Shown here in pieces: positions 27,233 to 39,486 of a DNA stretch of 64,000 nucleotides (the first letter of the stretch is position 1; each line of letters opens with the position of its first letter). Position numbers and translations under genes: made by a program. The notes beneath the pieces were generated by a model. That model saw only the letters and a list, made by a program, of their open reading frames with translations, searched no databases and was not told the DNA's origin. This DNA comes from RI-153 sp041391225 (GTDB lineage Bacteria > Chloroflexota > Anaerolineae > Caldilineales > Caldilineaceae), in assembly GCA_041391225.1 (NCBI GenBank), contig JAWKOL010000031.1, positions 1-64,000 of the forward strand. Direction: 5' to 3'.

Positions 27233-27268
27233 AAAAAACGCCTCTGTGCAAAAGACACAGAGGCGTTA
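27233..27268 (-). terminator. Attenuator terminator inside the L10 leader
   Basis: An 11-bp stem (ACGCCTCTGTG) with loop TCTTTT and a six-U tract on the minus strand, about 70 nt before rplJ. Confidence 0.82.
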
Positions 27269-27372
27269 GGCGCAAGGCAATGCGGTTGGCATCGACTGGC
27301 ACATTTCTACCTCGGCAGGTGGTTGGCGTACCAACACTTATGCTTTGCGCCTGCTGTCTTCAGCACCGAAAT
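27233..27372 (-). ncRNA. L10 leader (ribosomal protein autoregulatory RNA) with attenuator
   Basis: The minus strand between rplA and rplJ contains GAAGACAGCAGGCGC and, downstream, CACCTGCCGAGGTA, the two conserved halves of the L10-leader motif (Rfam family L10_leader). It is followed by ACGCCTCTGTG/CACAGAGGCGT with a TTTTTT tract (27233-27267), an intrinsic terminator. Binding of L10(L12)4 is known to control this leader in other bacteria; attenuation by the terminator hairpin is inferred here. Confidence 0.8.
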
Positions 27373-27469
27373 GTTGTCGGTTTATTGAATTGTCATGTGT
27401 CTTGTAGACAACTATGCCAGTGTACACACAATGACACGTTGTGACAAATCACAGATCGGCTGGATCGTT

Positions 27470-28186
27470 TTACTCTTCGGTATGCAGGGCCGAAGCAGCG
27501 TTGGGATCAACCTTGACACCCGGCCCCATCGTGCTGGCCAGCGTGACCTTCTTGAGGTAAACACCCTTCAAAACAGAAGGTTTGGCGGCTACCACAGCTT
27601 CCATCAAGGCGGCGAAGTTGCCCATCAGTTTCTCCGGCTCGAAACCGGCCTTGCCGATAGGAGCGTGGATGTTGCTGGTCTTATCGACGCGGAACTCCAC
27701 GCGGCCCAGGCGCGTCTCTTTGATGACACGGGGCAGATCTTCGGCAGGAACGATGGTGCCGGCCTTGGGGCTGGGCATCAAGCCACGCGGGCCAAGGACA
27801 CGGCCCAAGCGGCCAACCACACGCATCATATCGGGGGTGGCCAACACGACTTCGAAGTCGGTCCAGCCTTCCTGGATGCGTTGGGCCAGATCTTCGCCGC
27901 CGGCGAAATCGGCGCCGGCATTGCGGGCCAATTCGATGCCGTCGGGGCCGGCGAAGACCAGAATGCGCACGTCGCGGCCGGTGCCGTTGGGCAAGGTCAC
28001 GACGCCGCGCACCTGCTGATCGGCGTGGCGCGGGTCCACACCAGTGTTCAAGTGGACTTCAATGGTCTCGTCAAATTTGGCGTTGGCGGTCGCCTTTACC
28101 AGCTTGATGGCCTCGTCAGGCTGGTAGAGCTGCGCGCGGTCAACTTGCGTACGCAGCGTATTGTAGCGTTTGCTGTGCTTTGGCAT
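27470..28186 (-). CDS. rplA: 50S ribosomal protein L1
   Basis: 238 residues. MPKHSKRYNTLRTQVDRAQLY, then AIKLVKATANAKFDETIEVHLNTGVDPRHADQQVRGVVTLPNGTG (blocks KFDETIE, LGVD-like and VRGxxxLPxGTG), the signature GTIVPAEDLPRVIKETRLGRVEFRVDKTSNIHAPIGK in pieces, and LMGNFAALMEAV. L1 binds 23S rRNA at the exit-tRNA stalk. It follows rplK by 71 bp. Confidence 0.98.
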   Translation of the reverse strand: MPKHSKRYNTLRTQVDRAQLYQPDEAIKLVKATANAKFDETIEVHLNTGVDPRHADQQVRGVVTLPNGTGRDVRILVFAGPDGIELARNAGADFAGGEDLAQRIQEGWTDFEVVLATPDMMRVVGRLGRVLGPRGLMPSPKAGTIVPAEDLPRVIKETRLGRVEFRVDKTSNIHAPIGKAGFEPEKLMGNFAALMEAVVAAKPSVLKGVYLKKVTLASTMGPGVKVDPNAASALHTEE

Positions 28187-28257
28187 GAGATTTCCTCCGT
28201 GGTGCAGGCGGGGAACAGCGTTCCCCTCCCACGTGAATGAAACAAATAGTCTGTGTG

Positions 28258-28683
28258 TTAGTCGACGACAGTGACGCCCATGCTGCGGGCCGTCCCCTCA
28301 ACCATACGCATGGCGCTTTCCAGCGGCACATCGCCCAGGTCTTTGAGCTTGACTTCGGCGATTTCGCGCACTTGCTGGCGGGTGATCTTGCCCACCTTCG
28401 TCTTGTTGGGTTCGGAACTGCCTTTCGGCAAGCCGGCAGCCTTCTTGATCAAGTCACCGGCGGGCGGTGTCTTGGTGATGAAGGTGAATGAGCCATCCTG
28501 GAAAATGGTGATCTCCACCGGGATGATCTGGCCCATCTGGCCTTGGGTGCGGGCATTGTACTCTTTGCAGAAGCCCATGATGTTGACGCCCTGGGGACCC
28601 AACGCAGTACCCACAGGCGGCGCCGGATTGGCCTTACCGGCTGGAAGCTGTAGCTTCACAATTGCTTTGACTTTCTTCGCCAT
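28258..28683 (-). CDS. rplK: 50S ribosomal protein L11
   Basis: 141 residues, the normal length. LQLPAGKANPAPPVGTALGPQGVNIMGFCKEYNART is the N-terminal domain with the Pro-rich thiostrepton-site helix, and the C-terminal rRNA-binding domain has KVGKITRQQVREIAEVKLKDL and GTARSMGVTV. Follows nusG by 17 bp. Confidence 0.98.
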   Translation of the reverse strand: MAKKVKAIVKLQLPAGKANPAPPVGTALGPQGVNIMGFCKEYNARTQGQMGQIIPVEITIFQDGSFTFITKTPPAGDLIKKAAGLPKGSSEPNKTKVGKITRQQVREIAEVKLKDLGDVPLESAMRMVEGTARSMGVTVVD

Positions 28684-28700
28684 TGAAATCCACTCCTGTA

Positions 28701-29354
28701 TTAATTTTCCCGTTCTAACTGCAAGAAATCAACTTCCACCGGGGTTTCACGGTTAAAGAAGCTTACCATGACGCGGGCCTTGCCCTTGTCGGCGTCGATG
28801 GCGTCCACCGCGCCGGTGAATTCGGCGAATGGCCCTTCGGTGATGCGGACACGTTCGCCCACACTGAAACTCACCTTGACGCGCGGCGCATCCGATTCGA
28901 TGCGGCTCATGATGCGCTCTACTTCGTCTTCGCTCAACGGGGTGGGCTTGTTGCCCATGCCCACAAAGCTGGTAACCCCGGGCGTATTGCGCACCACATA
29001 CCAACTGTCTTCGTCCATCACCATTTTGATGAGGACGTAACCGGGGAAGACGCGACGTTCCACTTCTCGGCGCACGCCTTCTTTGATCTCAATTTCGGTT
29101 TCAGTGGGGACAACCACCTGCAAAATACGGTCGGTCATGCCCATTGATTCGGCGCGGTGTTCCAGGTTACGCTTAACCTTGTTCTCCATGCCGGAGTAAC
29201 TGTGGATCACATACCAATGCGCCGTGGGACCGCTCGGCTCCTCTTCGCCTTCCTCGTCGTCGTATGCTGTCGGATCGAGATCCTGATCATCGACATCCAT
29301 CGACAGGTCGTCGTCGTGCGGATCTAGATTCGGTGTCTTCGCTGATTCGTCCAC
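28701..29354 (-). CDS. nusG: Transcription factor NusG with acidic N-terminal extension
   Basis: 217 residues from GTG 29354, preceded by AAGGAGG at a 5-bp spacing, which decides the start. The NGN domain is HWYVIHSYSGMENKVKRNLEHR ... VFPGYVLIKMVMDEDSWYVVRNTPGVTSFVG, and the C-terminal KOW domain is GERVRITEGPFAEFTGAV ... VSFFNRETPVEVDFLQLE. Before the NGN domain are ~45 residues rich in Asp and Glu, beyond the usual core. NusG binds RNA polymerase and links it to Rho or the ribosome. Standard position after secE. Confidence 0.97.
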   Translation of the reverse strand: MDESAKTPNLDPHDDDLSMDVDDQDLDPTAYDDEEGEEEPSGPTAHWYVIHSYSGMENKVKRNLEHRAESMGMTDRILQVVVPTETEIEIKEGVRREVERRVFPGYVLIKMVMDEDSWYVVRNTPGVTSFVGMGNKPTPLSEDEVERIMSRIESDAPRVKVSFSVGERVRITEGPFAEFTGAVDAIDADKGKARVMVSFFNRETPVEVDFLQLEREN

Positions 29355-29453
29355 AGAAGCCTCCTTGACTCGCAGATTCTGCACATGCAACGCAAGACGC
29401 GCGCAAGTGCTCTCGTCTCATCACAGCCCAATCACGTCCGCCAGGGAATATGT

Positions 29454-29684
29454 TTAGGTTGCAGAGATGAGCAGTGTGATCAGGTAGCTGAACAACGAAT
29501 CTACAGCAAAAAGGACAATTGACGACACAGCCGTCACAGCCAACACGACCAATGTCAGGCGAATGCCTTCTTCGCGCGTCGGCCAGGTGACCTTGGCAAG
29601 CTCGGCGCGTGTATCCTTGATGTAGCGGACCAGGGCGTTCTCGTTTCTTTGTACAGATGAAGAACGGCTCACTTGAACCCCCAT
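29454..29684 (-). CDS. secE: Preprotein translocase subunit SecE
   Basis: 76 residues with the single-helix short form: LVRYIKDTRAELAKVTWPTREE amphipathic region with the conserved KVxWPT motif, then one membrane helix (LTLVVLAVTAVSSIVLFAVDSLF). It forms the SecYEG channel. It lies between tRNA-Trp and nusG, the usual bacterial order. A start a few codons downstream of 29684 is possible. Confidence 0.95.
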   Translation of the reverse strand: MGVQVSRSSSVQRNENALVRYIKDTRAELAKVTWPTREEGIRLTLVVLAVTAVSSIVLFAVDSLFSYLITLLISAT

Positions 29685-29774
29685 TTCTCAGGGTAGATCG
29701 TGCAGTTGATCTACACATGCACGTGATAGTTTCTTCTCCGCCCGCGGTCCCGTCGATGACTGGTTCCTGGCGGA

Positions 29775-29806
29775 AAATGACCACCGACACCCGCCGGTGG
29801 TCATTT
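29775..29806 (-). terminator. 12-bp hairpin between tRNA-Trp and secE
   Basis: Arms AAATGACCACCG (29775-29786) and CGGTGGTCATTT (29795-29806), followed on the minus strand by TTTTCC (stem included). It could be a partial terminator that sets the tuf/secE ratio or an RNA processing site. Confidence 0.5.
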
Positions 29807-29811
29807 CGAGG

Positions 29812-29884
<73 letters not shown>

Positions 29885-29949
29885 ATGACACCGGGGCCGC
29901 CGTAGCAGCCCCGGCGAAAAGCTTTTTATACGGCCTGAGCCGTAGCAAA

Positions 29950-31149
<1,200 letters not shown>

Positions 31150-31341
31150 TGACTAGTGCCTCCTAAGATTGCGTCTGTGATCATCAGGTGTACAACAGAC
31201 GTAGAACGGAACAAACGGCGACACCCTGCCTGTGATCGTCATTAGCCGCCCACCAGGTTTCCATGCGCGGTGGACGGCCAATTCCCAGGAACCTACTGTG
31301 CTTGTCGCTCCGAACCAGGAGCATACGCTTTCTCTGGCAGG

Positions 31342-31414
<73 letters not shown>

Positions 31415-31418
31415 TTGA

Positions 31419-31502
<84 letters not shown>

Positions 31503-31574
31503 AAAAACCAGTTTTCAACGTACTGCTATCACAGTAGTGTCGCCATATACAACGCCGACGCAAAACGTCGGTAG

Positions 31575-31648
<74 letters not shown>

Positions 31649-31670
31649 ACTTCTGCCTGACACCTGAACG

Positions 31671-31700
31671 ATTTTATCGCAGGGTTGGGTAGTTGGTCAA
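31671..31700 (-). promoter_or_regulatory. Promoter of the tRNA-tuf-rpl operon
   Basis: On the minus strand TTGACC (31695-31700), an 18-bp spacer and TAAAAT (31671-31676), about 20 bp before the first tRNA. Close to consensus, as expected for a strong stable-RNA promoter. Confidence 0.8.
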
Positions 31701-31775
31701 ATTTGGGGCGGGAAGAATTCGATCATGTTTTTATTGGGCAACGTTTCGCCCAGAAACAGAACGCCTGTTTCGCAA

Positions 31776-31804
31776 TTGAGCAGGCGTGACCCTCGTGGTA
31801 CAAT
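31776..31804 (+). promoter_or_regulatory. uvrC promoter, predicting a leaderless mRNA
   Basis: TTGAGC (31776-31781), a 17-bp spacer and TACAAT (31799-31804). The start site about 7 bp downstream falls on the uvrC ATG at 31812. Two overlapping inverted repeats (GAAACAG/CTGTTTC and ACGCCTG/CAGGCGT) cover the -35 region. Confidence 0.6.
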
Positions 31805-31811
31805 TCCCCGC

Positions 31812-33710
<1,899 letters not shown>

Positions 33711-33714
33711 CATC

Positions 33715-36269
33715 ATGGCAAAGTCCCGATTTGGCAGGCGCAAAAGAACAGAGGCCAGGAAGGAAGGCGCGGCATCGTACAGGCCGCAGAGCGCGGTCAA
33801 CTCGGTGCTGCCGCATGTCTCCTTCTTGGAGGGCCTGCCAACAGGCGAGGCGCTCGATGTGCTCAAATCGGGGACGGAGTTTCAACGGTTGGGTCAGGGC
33901 ACGGTCTTAACCCAACAGGACAGCGAGGCCGACTATCTGTACTACTTGGTGCAGGGGCAAGTGTTACTGGAACGCAACCGTCCCAGCGCCCGTGACCCCA
34001 ATGTCTGGGTGCCGGTGGTGCAGCGGACGCTGGAACCCGGCGTGCTGATCGGTCGCTTCGCGCTGATCTACAATCTGCCCTACACCAGCCAGGCCACCGC
34101 CAAGACCGATGTCCTCGTGCTGCGCTTCCGCACGTCGGCGCTGGAACGGCTGCTCTACCGGTTTCCCCAGATCCGCGGCAAGATCATCCCCCAGGAGACG
34201 ATCAACCGGCTGCGCACCATGCCCATCTTCCGCGGCGTGGAGCCGGTAACGCTCAGCTACCTGGCCGAAGAAGCGCAGACCCAGAAATTCGATCCAGAGA
34301 ATGTAGTCTACACACATGATCGGCCGCCAAGCCATCTCTACCTCATCGACACAGGGCAGGTGATCCTCTACAATCCGCGCCTGCCCGACCGGCAACTGTG
34401 GCTGGGGACCGGCAACGCCATTGGGTTCCCTGGCAGCATCGGACCTGGCGCCCCCAGCGCCGACCGCTACGGCCACTGGGCGGTGACGAAGGCGCCCACT
34501 CAGTTTTACAAGATCCCGTGGGCGAGTTTGGAGCGTCTGGCGCTGCGCTATCCACACGTGATCGATTCACGCATCCAGTTTGAACCGTTCGAGACCCTGC
34601 GCGAAGTCTCAGTCTTTCGGGAATTCAGCGATGAACAGAGGCGAAAACTGGCTGGATTTTGCAGCTTTCAGCACATCCCCCAGCACCATTTGATCTTGCA
34701 GCAGGGCGACATCGGCGACAGCATGTGGATTCTGCTCAAAGATGGCAAGGCGACGATCAGCGCCCTGGATCAAGACGCAAACGCGCTGCCACGTGTGCCG
34801 GTGGACGGCGTTGTCTATTTCCACGAGATGGCGTTGCGGGCGGCGCGCAATGTAGCGCCACGGTGGAAACAGAACCGAATAGCTTCTGGCTGCGCCTGCA
34901 TTGGCGAGATTTCCGCCGCTTTGTAAACGAAACCGACCCCGGCTTGCTACAAAAACTCAACATCCAAATCCCCGAAGAAGAGACGAAGGGCAGGCAGAAA
35001 CTCTCGCAAGACTACGAATGGCTTGGGGAGGGTGAAGTGCTGGTATCTTACAACCACCGCCATTGGGTGGCATTGCTGGACAAACTGCGCTGGCCGCTGG
35101 TTGTCTTTGTGCTGGCGCTGATCGCAATCGTGGGGTTGGGGCAGGTGGCGCCAGGGCAGTGGCTGTGGTGGGGTCCGCCGATTGGGCTGATCGTTGTGCT
35201 GTTCGTGGCTTGGGGTGTCATCGACTACTACAACGACTATTTCATCGTCACCAATATGCGCGTCATCCAGCAGGAGAAGGTGATCCTAACCACCGAGTAT
35301 CGCCGCGAGGCGTTATTGGAGCAGGTCGAGCGCGTCGACGTGCAGACCTCGTTTTGGGGCACGGTGCTTGGTTACGGCCTGCTGAAGATCTTCACCGCGG
35401 GAACAACCGGTTCCATCGAGTTCGACCTGGTGACAAACCCGGATCGGCTCAAAGCGACGATTTTTGAGGAAAGCCGACTGCGCAAGATGCGCTATCGCGC
35501 CGAAAACAGATTGGCGATTCAAAACAAGCTGGAACAGCGACTGGGGATCATCCTTTCCTTGCCCAGCCGGGTGCTCACGCCGCGCAACGCGTCGGGCGCG
35601 GGCGGCAAAATGACCGGATGGCAGCGATTCTGGCATTCGGTGCGTACACGGGAGCTAAAGCAGATCAGCGCCGACAAAGTGGTGTGGCGCAAACACTGGT
35701 TGCTCCTGCTCCGCGATGTCACCGCGCCGTTGTTCCTGATGCTGTTACTGCTCGTGGTGATGATCGTGACGTTCTTTACCAACGCGTTCCACCTCCTGGA
35801 TTCGCTTCAGGAATTGGTGGTGGGCATCGAACTGGTGCTGGCTTTCCCGTTCCTCTTCCTGTTTGGGTGGGTGATCTACATCGTGATCGACTGGTGGAAC
35901 GACTACTACGAGGTCACGAAAAACAACATTGTCGACGTGGAGAAGCTGCCGTTCTTCTTGCGCGAGGTACGCAGGGAGGCGCCGTTGCAGCAGATTCAGG
36001 ATGTCACCTATCGCATTTCGTCGCCCATCGAGATGCTGTTCAACTATGGCAATGTGGTGGTACAGACGGCCGCCAGCCAGGGCGCGTTGACCTTCGACGG
36101 CATACCCGATCCAAGAGGGGTGAAAGAGGAGATCAACCGGCGTGTGGTGGAGTGGCGCCGCGAAGACGAACTACGCAAGGTCAACGAGCAGATGCGCGAT
36201 CTGCCTGATTGGTTTGAACTCTACAATCGTCTGGAAGCCGGTCAGGAACCCACGCGGCTGATCGAGTAG
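33715..36269 (+). CDS. Three cNMP-binding-like domains fused to two membrane PH modules (frameshift ~34855)
   Basis: Two frames join near 34855 (MALRAARN to GAQCSATVETE) into a ~850-residue protein. Three cyclic-nucleotide-binding-like beta barrels come first: ~40-165 (LPHVSFLEGLP...YLYYLVQGQVLLER), ~170-290 (FRGVEPVTLSYLAEE...LYLIDTGQVILYN) and ~300-410 (FREFSDEQRRKLAGF...MWILLKDGKATI). None shows an obvious phosphate-cassette RxA. Next come two repeats of a helix pair plus a bacterial PH-like (bPH2/DUF304) domain: VVFVLALIAIVGLGQV...IDYYNDYFIVTNMRVI and LFLMLLLLVVMIVTFF...IDWWNDYYEVTKNNIV. The matching (Y/W)NDY motifs show internal duplication. It begins 4 bp after uvrC. Role unknown; a membrane sensor is an inference. 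Confidence 0.7.
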
Positions 36270-36282
36270 ACGAACACACACG

Positions 36283-37068
36283 TCACCAGCCGTAGTTGAG
36301 ACGGTCGATCAGGCGGCGCGGCAACTCGGCTTTGCGCATCAGGCCCTGCGTCAGATCGATGGGGTAGGCGACGCGTTTCTGCTCCCAAGACATCGTGTCC
36401 AGATCGAGCAGGGCATAGGCCGCCCGCGGATCGTTGTCGCGTGGCTGGCCGACGCTGCCGGGGTTGAGGATCAACCGCTGCGTTGCCGAAAGATCGAGCG
36501 CCATGCGCATGTCGATCTCGGGCAGCATGTGATCAATGGTGACCTGGCCCATGTCTTCGTTGTCGAGGCTACGTTCCATCTGCCAACGGTAGATCGCGGG
36601 CTTGTGCGTGTGGCCCACCAGGCAAGCCGCCTGCTCGAAGACGGCGAAATTTTCCAGCGCGATCCCCGGCGTCAGAATGTACTCCCACACCGGCTCACGC
36701 GGGCTGGCGTGGGTGATCAGAAAACAGGCGGCATCGCCGGGCTGGATTGGCTCATCGGGCAGGCTGTCGAGGTAGGCGCGGTTTTCAGCGGTCAGTTCAT
36801 CGCGCGTCCACAACACCGCCTGGCGCGCCATGGGGTTGAAATCGTCCACGTTGATGCCGGGGCGCCCCAACACCGCCCAATCATGGTTGCCGATGACGCA
36901 AAGATCGACGTTTTCGCGCACCCACGCCACACATTCATTCGGCGAAGGGCCATAGCCGATCACATCCCCCAGACACCAGACGGCATCGTACTCGCCTGCG
37001 GCGTCGCCCACAACGCTTTCCAACGCCGCCAGATTGCCATGTATGTCCGAAATCACCAGCACGCGCAT
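36283..37068 (-). CDS. Calcineurin-like metallophosphoesterase, second copy
   Basis: 261 residues: SDIHGNLAALESV, GDVIGYGPSPNECV, GNHDWAVLG, LITHASP, GHTHKPAIY and NPGSVGQPRDNDPRAAY, the full metal and phosphate ligand set of the YfcE/MJ0936-like group. It differs from the protein at 1012-1716 in a longer insertion between GHTH and NPGS. Start ATG 37068. Convergent with the cNMP/PH gene (13 bp between stops). Substrate unknown. Confidence 0.87.
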   Translation of the reverse strand: MRVLVISDIHGNLAALESVVGDAAGEYDAVWCLGDVIGYGPSPNECVAWVRENVDLCVIGNHDWAVLGRPGINVDDFNPMARQAVLWTRDELTAENRAYLDSLPDEPIQPGDAACFLITHASPREPVWEYILTPGIALENFAVFEQAACLVGHTHKPAIYRWQMERSLDNEDMGQVTIDHMLPEIDMRMALDLSATQRLILNPGSVGQPRDNDPRAAYALLDLDTMSWEQKRVAYPIDLTQGLMRKAELPRRLIDRLNYGW

Positions 37069-37158
37069 CGCTTCGCTGTCGCCTTTCTAGATCAGGGTCA
37101 ATATCTTCCCATCATAGCACAGCGCTCAGGCGCCGCCGAATCTTCGTCCACCTCGGCC

Positions 37159-37179
37159 AAACAGTGCCAGGCGCTGTTT
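37159..37179. repeat. Palindrome AAACAGTGCC-A-GGCGCTGTTT
   Basis: 10-bp arms with one G-T pair around a single base. The core CAGTGCCAGGC is the same as in the inverted repeat at 43192-43261. Short REP-like element or operator; it lies between the divergent phosphoesterase and nadK promoters. Confidence 0.45.
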
Positions 37180-37217
37180 AGCCTTCGCTGGAATTGCACC
37201 CGAGATCCACGAACTAT

Positions 37218-37246
37218 TTGACTCACACCCACCCCTCGTCTAAGAT
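37218..37246 (+). promoter_or_regulatory. nadK promoter
   Basis: TTGACT (37218-37223), a 17-bp spacer and TAAGAT (37241-37246). The leader to the ATG at 37385 is ~130 nt and contains no clear gene. Confidence 0.65.
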
Positions 37247-37384
37247 GAACCGCGGGTGCAGCCAATCAGCGTGTCGCCGGTGTGTAACGGCTGCGATAGG
37301 TCCACGAAATACCGAGGAGAGAGCACGCCTCGTGCGGCTCTACACGTTTTCGCATCAATTCCTCCCTTACCCAGGAAAGACGGC

Positions 37385-38329
37385 ATGGTCGATCAATCCC
37401 TTCCTCAGTCTGCGAACGATACAACAGAGTCGGCTGCCCCTCTCCAGCCACCGTTCCAAAATGTCGGCATACTCCACCATCCCAAAAAGCCGGAGTCGCT
37501 CGAACTGGCCGCCAAGATCGAACACTATCTCCACGAGCACGGCGTGGAAAACACCTGGCGCAGCTCGGCCTGGGATGCCGGCGCCATTCGCCAACACCTG
37601 CCCACCGCCGATCTGTTGATCACCCTGGGCGGAGACGGCACCATGCTGCGCGCCGCTCGGTTGGGCGCGGCCTACGACGTGCCAATGTTGGGCGTCAAGA
37701 TGGGTCGATTGGGCTTTCTGGCCGAAGTCTTCCCGCAAGATTGGCGGGCGCCGCTCAGTAAACTGCTCACCGGCCAGTATTGGATCGAAGAACGGCTGAT
37801 GGTGCGTGTCCGCGTGGAACATTGCTCGCCCAATGGCGACGAACGCGAGGTGCGCTGCGAGCATGACGCGCTCAACGATGTGGTGCTCAGCCGCGGCAGC
37901 GGGGGATCGTGCAGGTGAGCGCCAGCCTGGAAGGCGGCTACCTGACCACCTACACCTGCGATGGGCTGATCGTGAGCACAGCCACCGGCAGCACGGCGTA
38001 CGCGCTGGCCGCCGGCGGCCGATCCTGCCGCCGGAATTGCGCAACATCCTGGTGATCCCTGTGGCGCCGCACATGAGCATGGACAGGGCCGTCGTCCTCG
38101 CCGAGGGGGCCGAGATCCGGCTGCGTGTCTACACCGATCACACTGCCATGCTCACCGTCGACGGCCAATTCGAGGTCGAAGTCGACGATTCCGACGAGGT
38201 GATCGTGGTGGCAGCCCCTACCTGGCCCGGTTTGTGCGTATGCGCAGCCGCAGCTACTTCTACCAGACGTTGATGGAGAAACTCAAGTGGCCGGATGAAT
38301 CACGCCCCACCAAAGTGCAATCTGGCTAA
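37385..38329 (+). CDS. nadK: NAD kinase, split by frameshifts
   Basis: Starts MVDQSLPQS with AGGAAAG upstream. The catalytic GGDGTMLRAARL motif and GVKMGRLGFLAE are in the first frame (to ~37905). The next frame gives VQVSASLEGGYLTTYTCDGLIVSTATGSTAYALAAGG. A third gives ILPPELRNILVIPVAPHMSMDRAVV and LTVDGQFEVEV. The last frame ends YLARFVRMRSRSYFYQTLMEKLKWPDE... with a stop at 38327-38329. Breaks at ~37905, ~38020 and ~38215 each fit one base at a G/C run. The joined protein (~315 residues) is a complete PpnK-type enzyme that makes NADP from NAD and ATP. Because nadK is normally essential, sequence error is the likely cause. Confidence 0.85.
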
Positions 38330-38370
38330 CTTCATGGTTATGCGAACCCGAGTAGGCTAGACATAGGATA

Positions 38371-38399
38371 AACCAGAGAAACAATGATCCACACGGATT
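38371..38399. repeat. Solo fragment of the ACCAGAGAAAxAATGATCCAC repeat
   Basis: It matches one arm of the palindrome at 40465-40625 and the fragment at 8145. The rest of the 38330-38721 interval shows no gene except the inverted repeat at 38504. Confidence 0.5.
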
Positions 38400-38503
38400 A
38401 TTAGATTTTGCGAGACTCAGTAATTCACGAAGTCGACGCGGAGTAGGCATCCTGCCCTGAAAGAAGCCTGTGGACACGGATTGAGGAAAACACAGATCAG
38501 CGC

Positions 38504-38562
38504 AAAAGTCCGACTTCTCTCAGGAGGGGAGCAACCGCAAATCACACAGAAGTCGGACTTTT
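38504..38562. repeat. 13-bp perfect inverted repeat
   Basis: AAAAGTCCGACTT (38504-38516) and AAGTCGGACTTTT (38550-38562), 33 bp apart. It lies between nadK and the B-box protein gene. The second arm ends in TTTT, so a terminator for nadK is possible. Confidence 0.5.
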
Positions 38563-38721
38563 CGCAGGGGAGTCACAACTTTCATCCGCCGTGGCGTGGC
38601 AGGGCGCATGACGTACTCAGATGCCGGATCGATCGGAACAAGCCACATCTGAGGATGCTCTCTCCGCAATTTCGCAAGAGTCGTGATGTACTGATACTTG
38701 TATAGAAGAACAACTGAAATC

Positions 38722-39486
38722 ATGGATACCAATCAACTAGATCGCACCGAAGAAGCCTACTTGGCGCTTGACCTGACCCCACAGGCCACCCTGGAAGATA
38801 TCGAACGCCAGTACGCGCGCTTGAAGCGCCTCTACGAGCCGGATCGCATCGAAGACGCCGAGGATCGCGCCTACGCCGCCGCCAAACTGGCCGAAATCAA
38901 AGACGCCTACACCGTGTTGCAGGACGCGCTGGCGGCGCGCCCGTCCACCGCAGGCGAAAACGCCGATACGGAACAGATCGGTGACGAAGTGATCTACTGC
39001 GCCAACCATCCCACCGTGGAGACGTTGCTGCGCTGCAATCGCTGCGGCAAGCCCATCTGCATGAAATGCGCCGTGCAGACGCCGGTGGGCTATCGCTGCA
39101 AGGAATGTGTGTCGCAGCAGCAGAATGTCTACTTCAACGCCGCGGGATCAGACAATTTGATCGCGTTCGGTGTGGGTTTCCTGGTGGCGGCGATTGCGTC
39201 GCCGATTGTGGGGTTGCTGATCGGCGGTTTCGGCTTCATCGGCCTGATCATCGCCTTTGTTGCCGGATCGGCGGCGGGCAGCGCGCTGGCGCAGATCATC
39301 CGCCGCGCCGTGGGCCGTCGGCGCGGACGGCGTCTGCCCGTCCTCGCGTTGATGGGGCTCGTGCTGGGGGTGCTGCTGGGCAACTTGATTCTGTTTTTCG
39401 TCACCGGCGTGCTGCCGCTGTTCAGCCTGCCCAAGCTGCTCTTCACCGCCCTGGCGCTCGGATCGGCGTATCCGCAGTTGCGTTAG
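38722..39486 (+). CDS. DnaJ-like/B-box zinc-finger membrane protein
   Basis: 254 residues from ATG 38722 (MDTNQLDRTEEAYLALDL). Residues ~10-75 look like a J-domain helix bundle (LEDIERQYARLKRLYEPDRIEDAEDRAYAAAKLAEIKDAYTVLQD) but lack the HPD tripeptide (YEPD instead). A B-box-like zinc site follows: CANHP...LRCNRCGKPICMKCAVQTPVGYRCKEC, with paired Cys. Then come three to four membrane helices (FGVGFLVAAIASPIVGLLIGG, FIGLIIAFVAGSAAGSAL, LALMGLVLGVLLGNLILFFV). This layout is met in Chloroflexota and other bacteria without a known role. The degenerate J-domain is my reading. Confidence 0.65.
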   Translation: MDTNQLDRTEEAYLALDLTPQATLEDIERQYARLKRLYEPDRIEDAEDRAYAAAKLAEIKDAYTVLQDALAARPSTAGENADTEQIGDEVIYCANHPTVETLLRCNRCGKPICMKCAVQTPVGYRCKECVSQQQNVYFNAAGSDNLIAFGVGFLVAAIASPIVGLLIGGFGFIGLIIAFVAGSAAGSALAQIIRRAVGRRRGRRLPVLALMGLVLGVLLGNLILFFVTGVLPLFSLPKLLFTALALGSAYPQLR

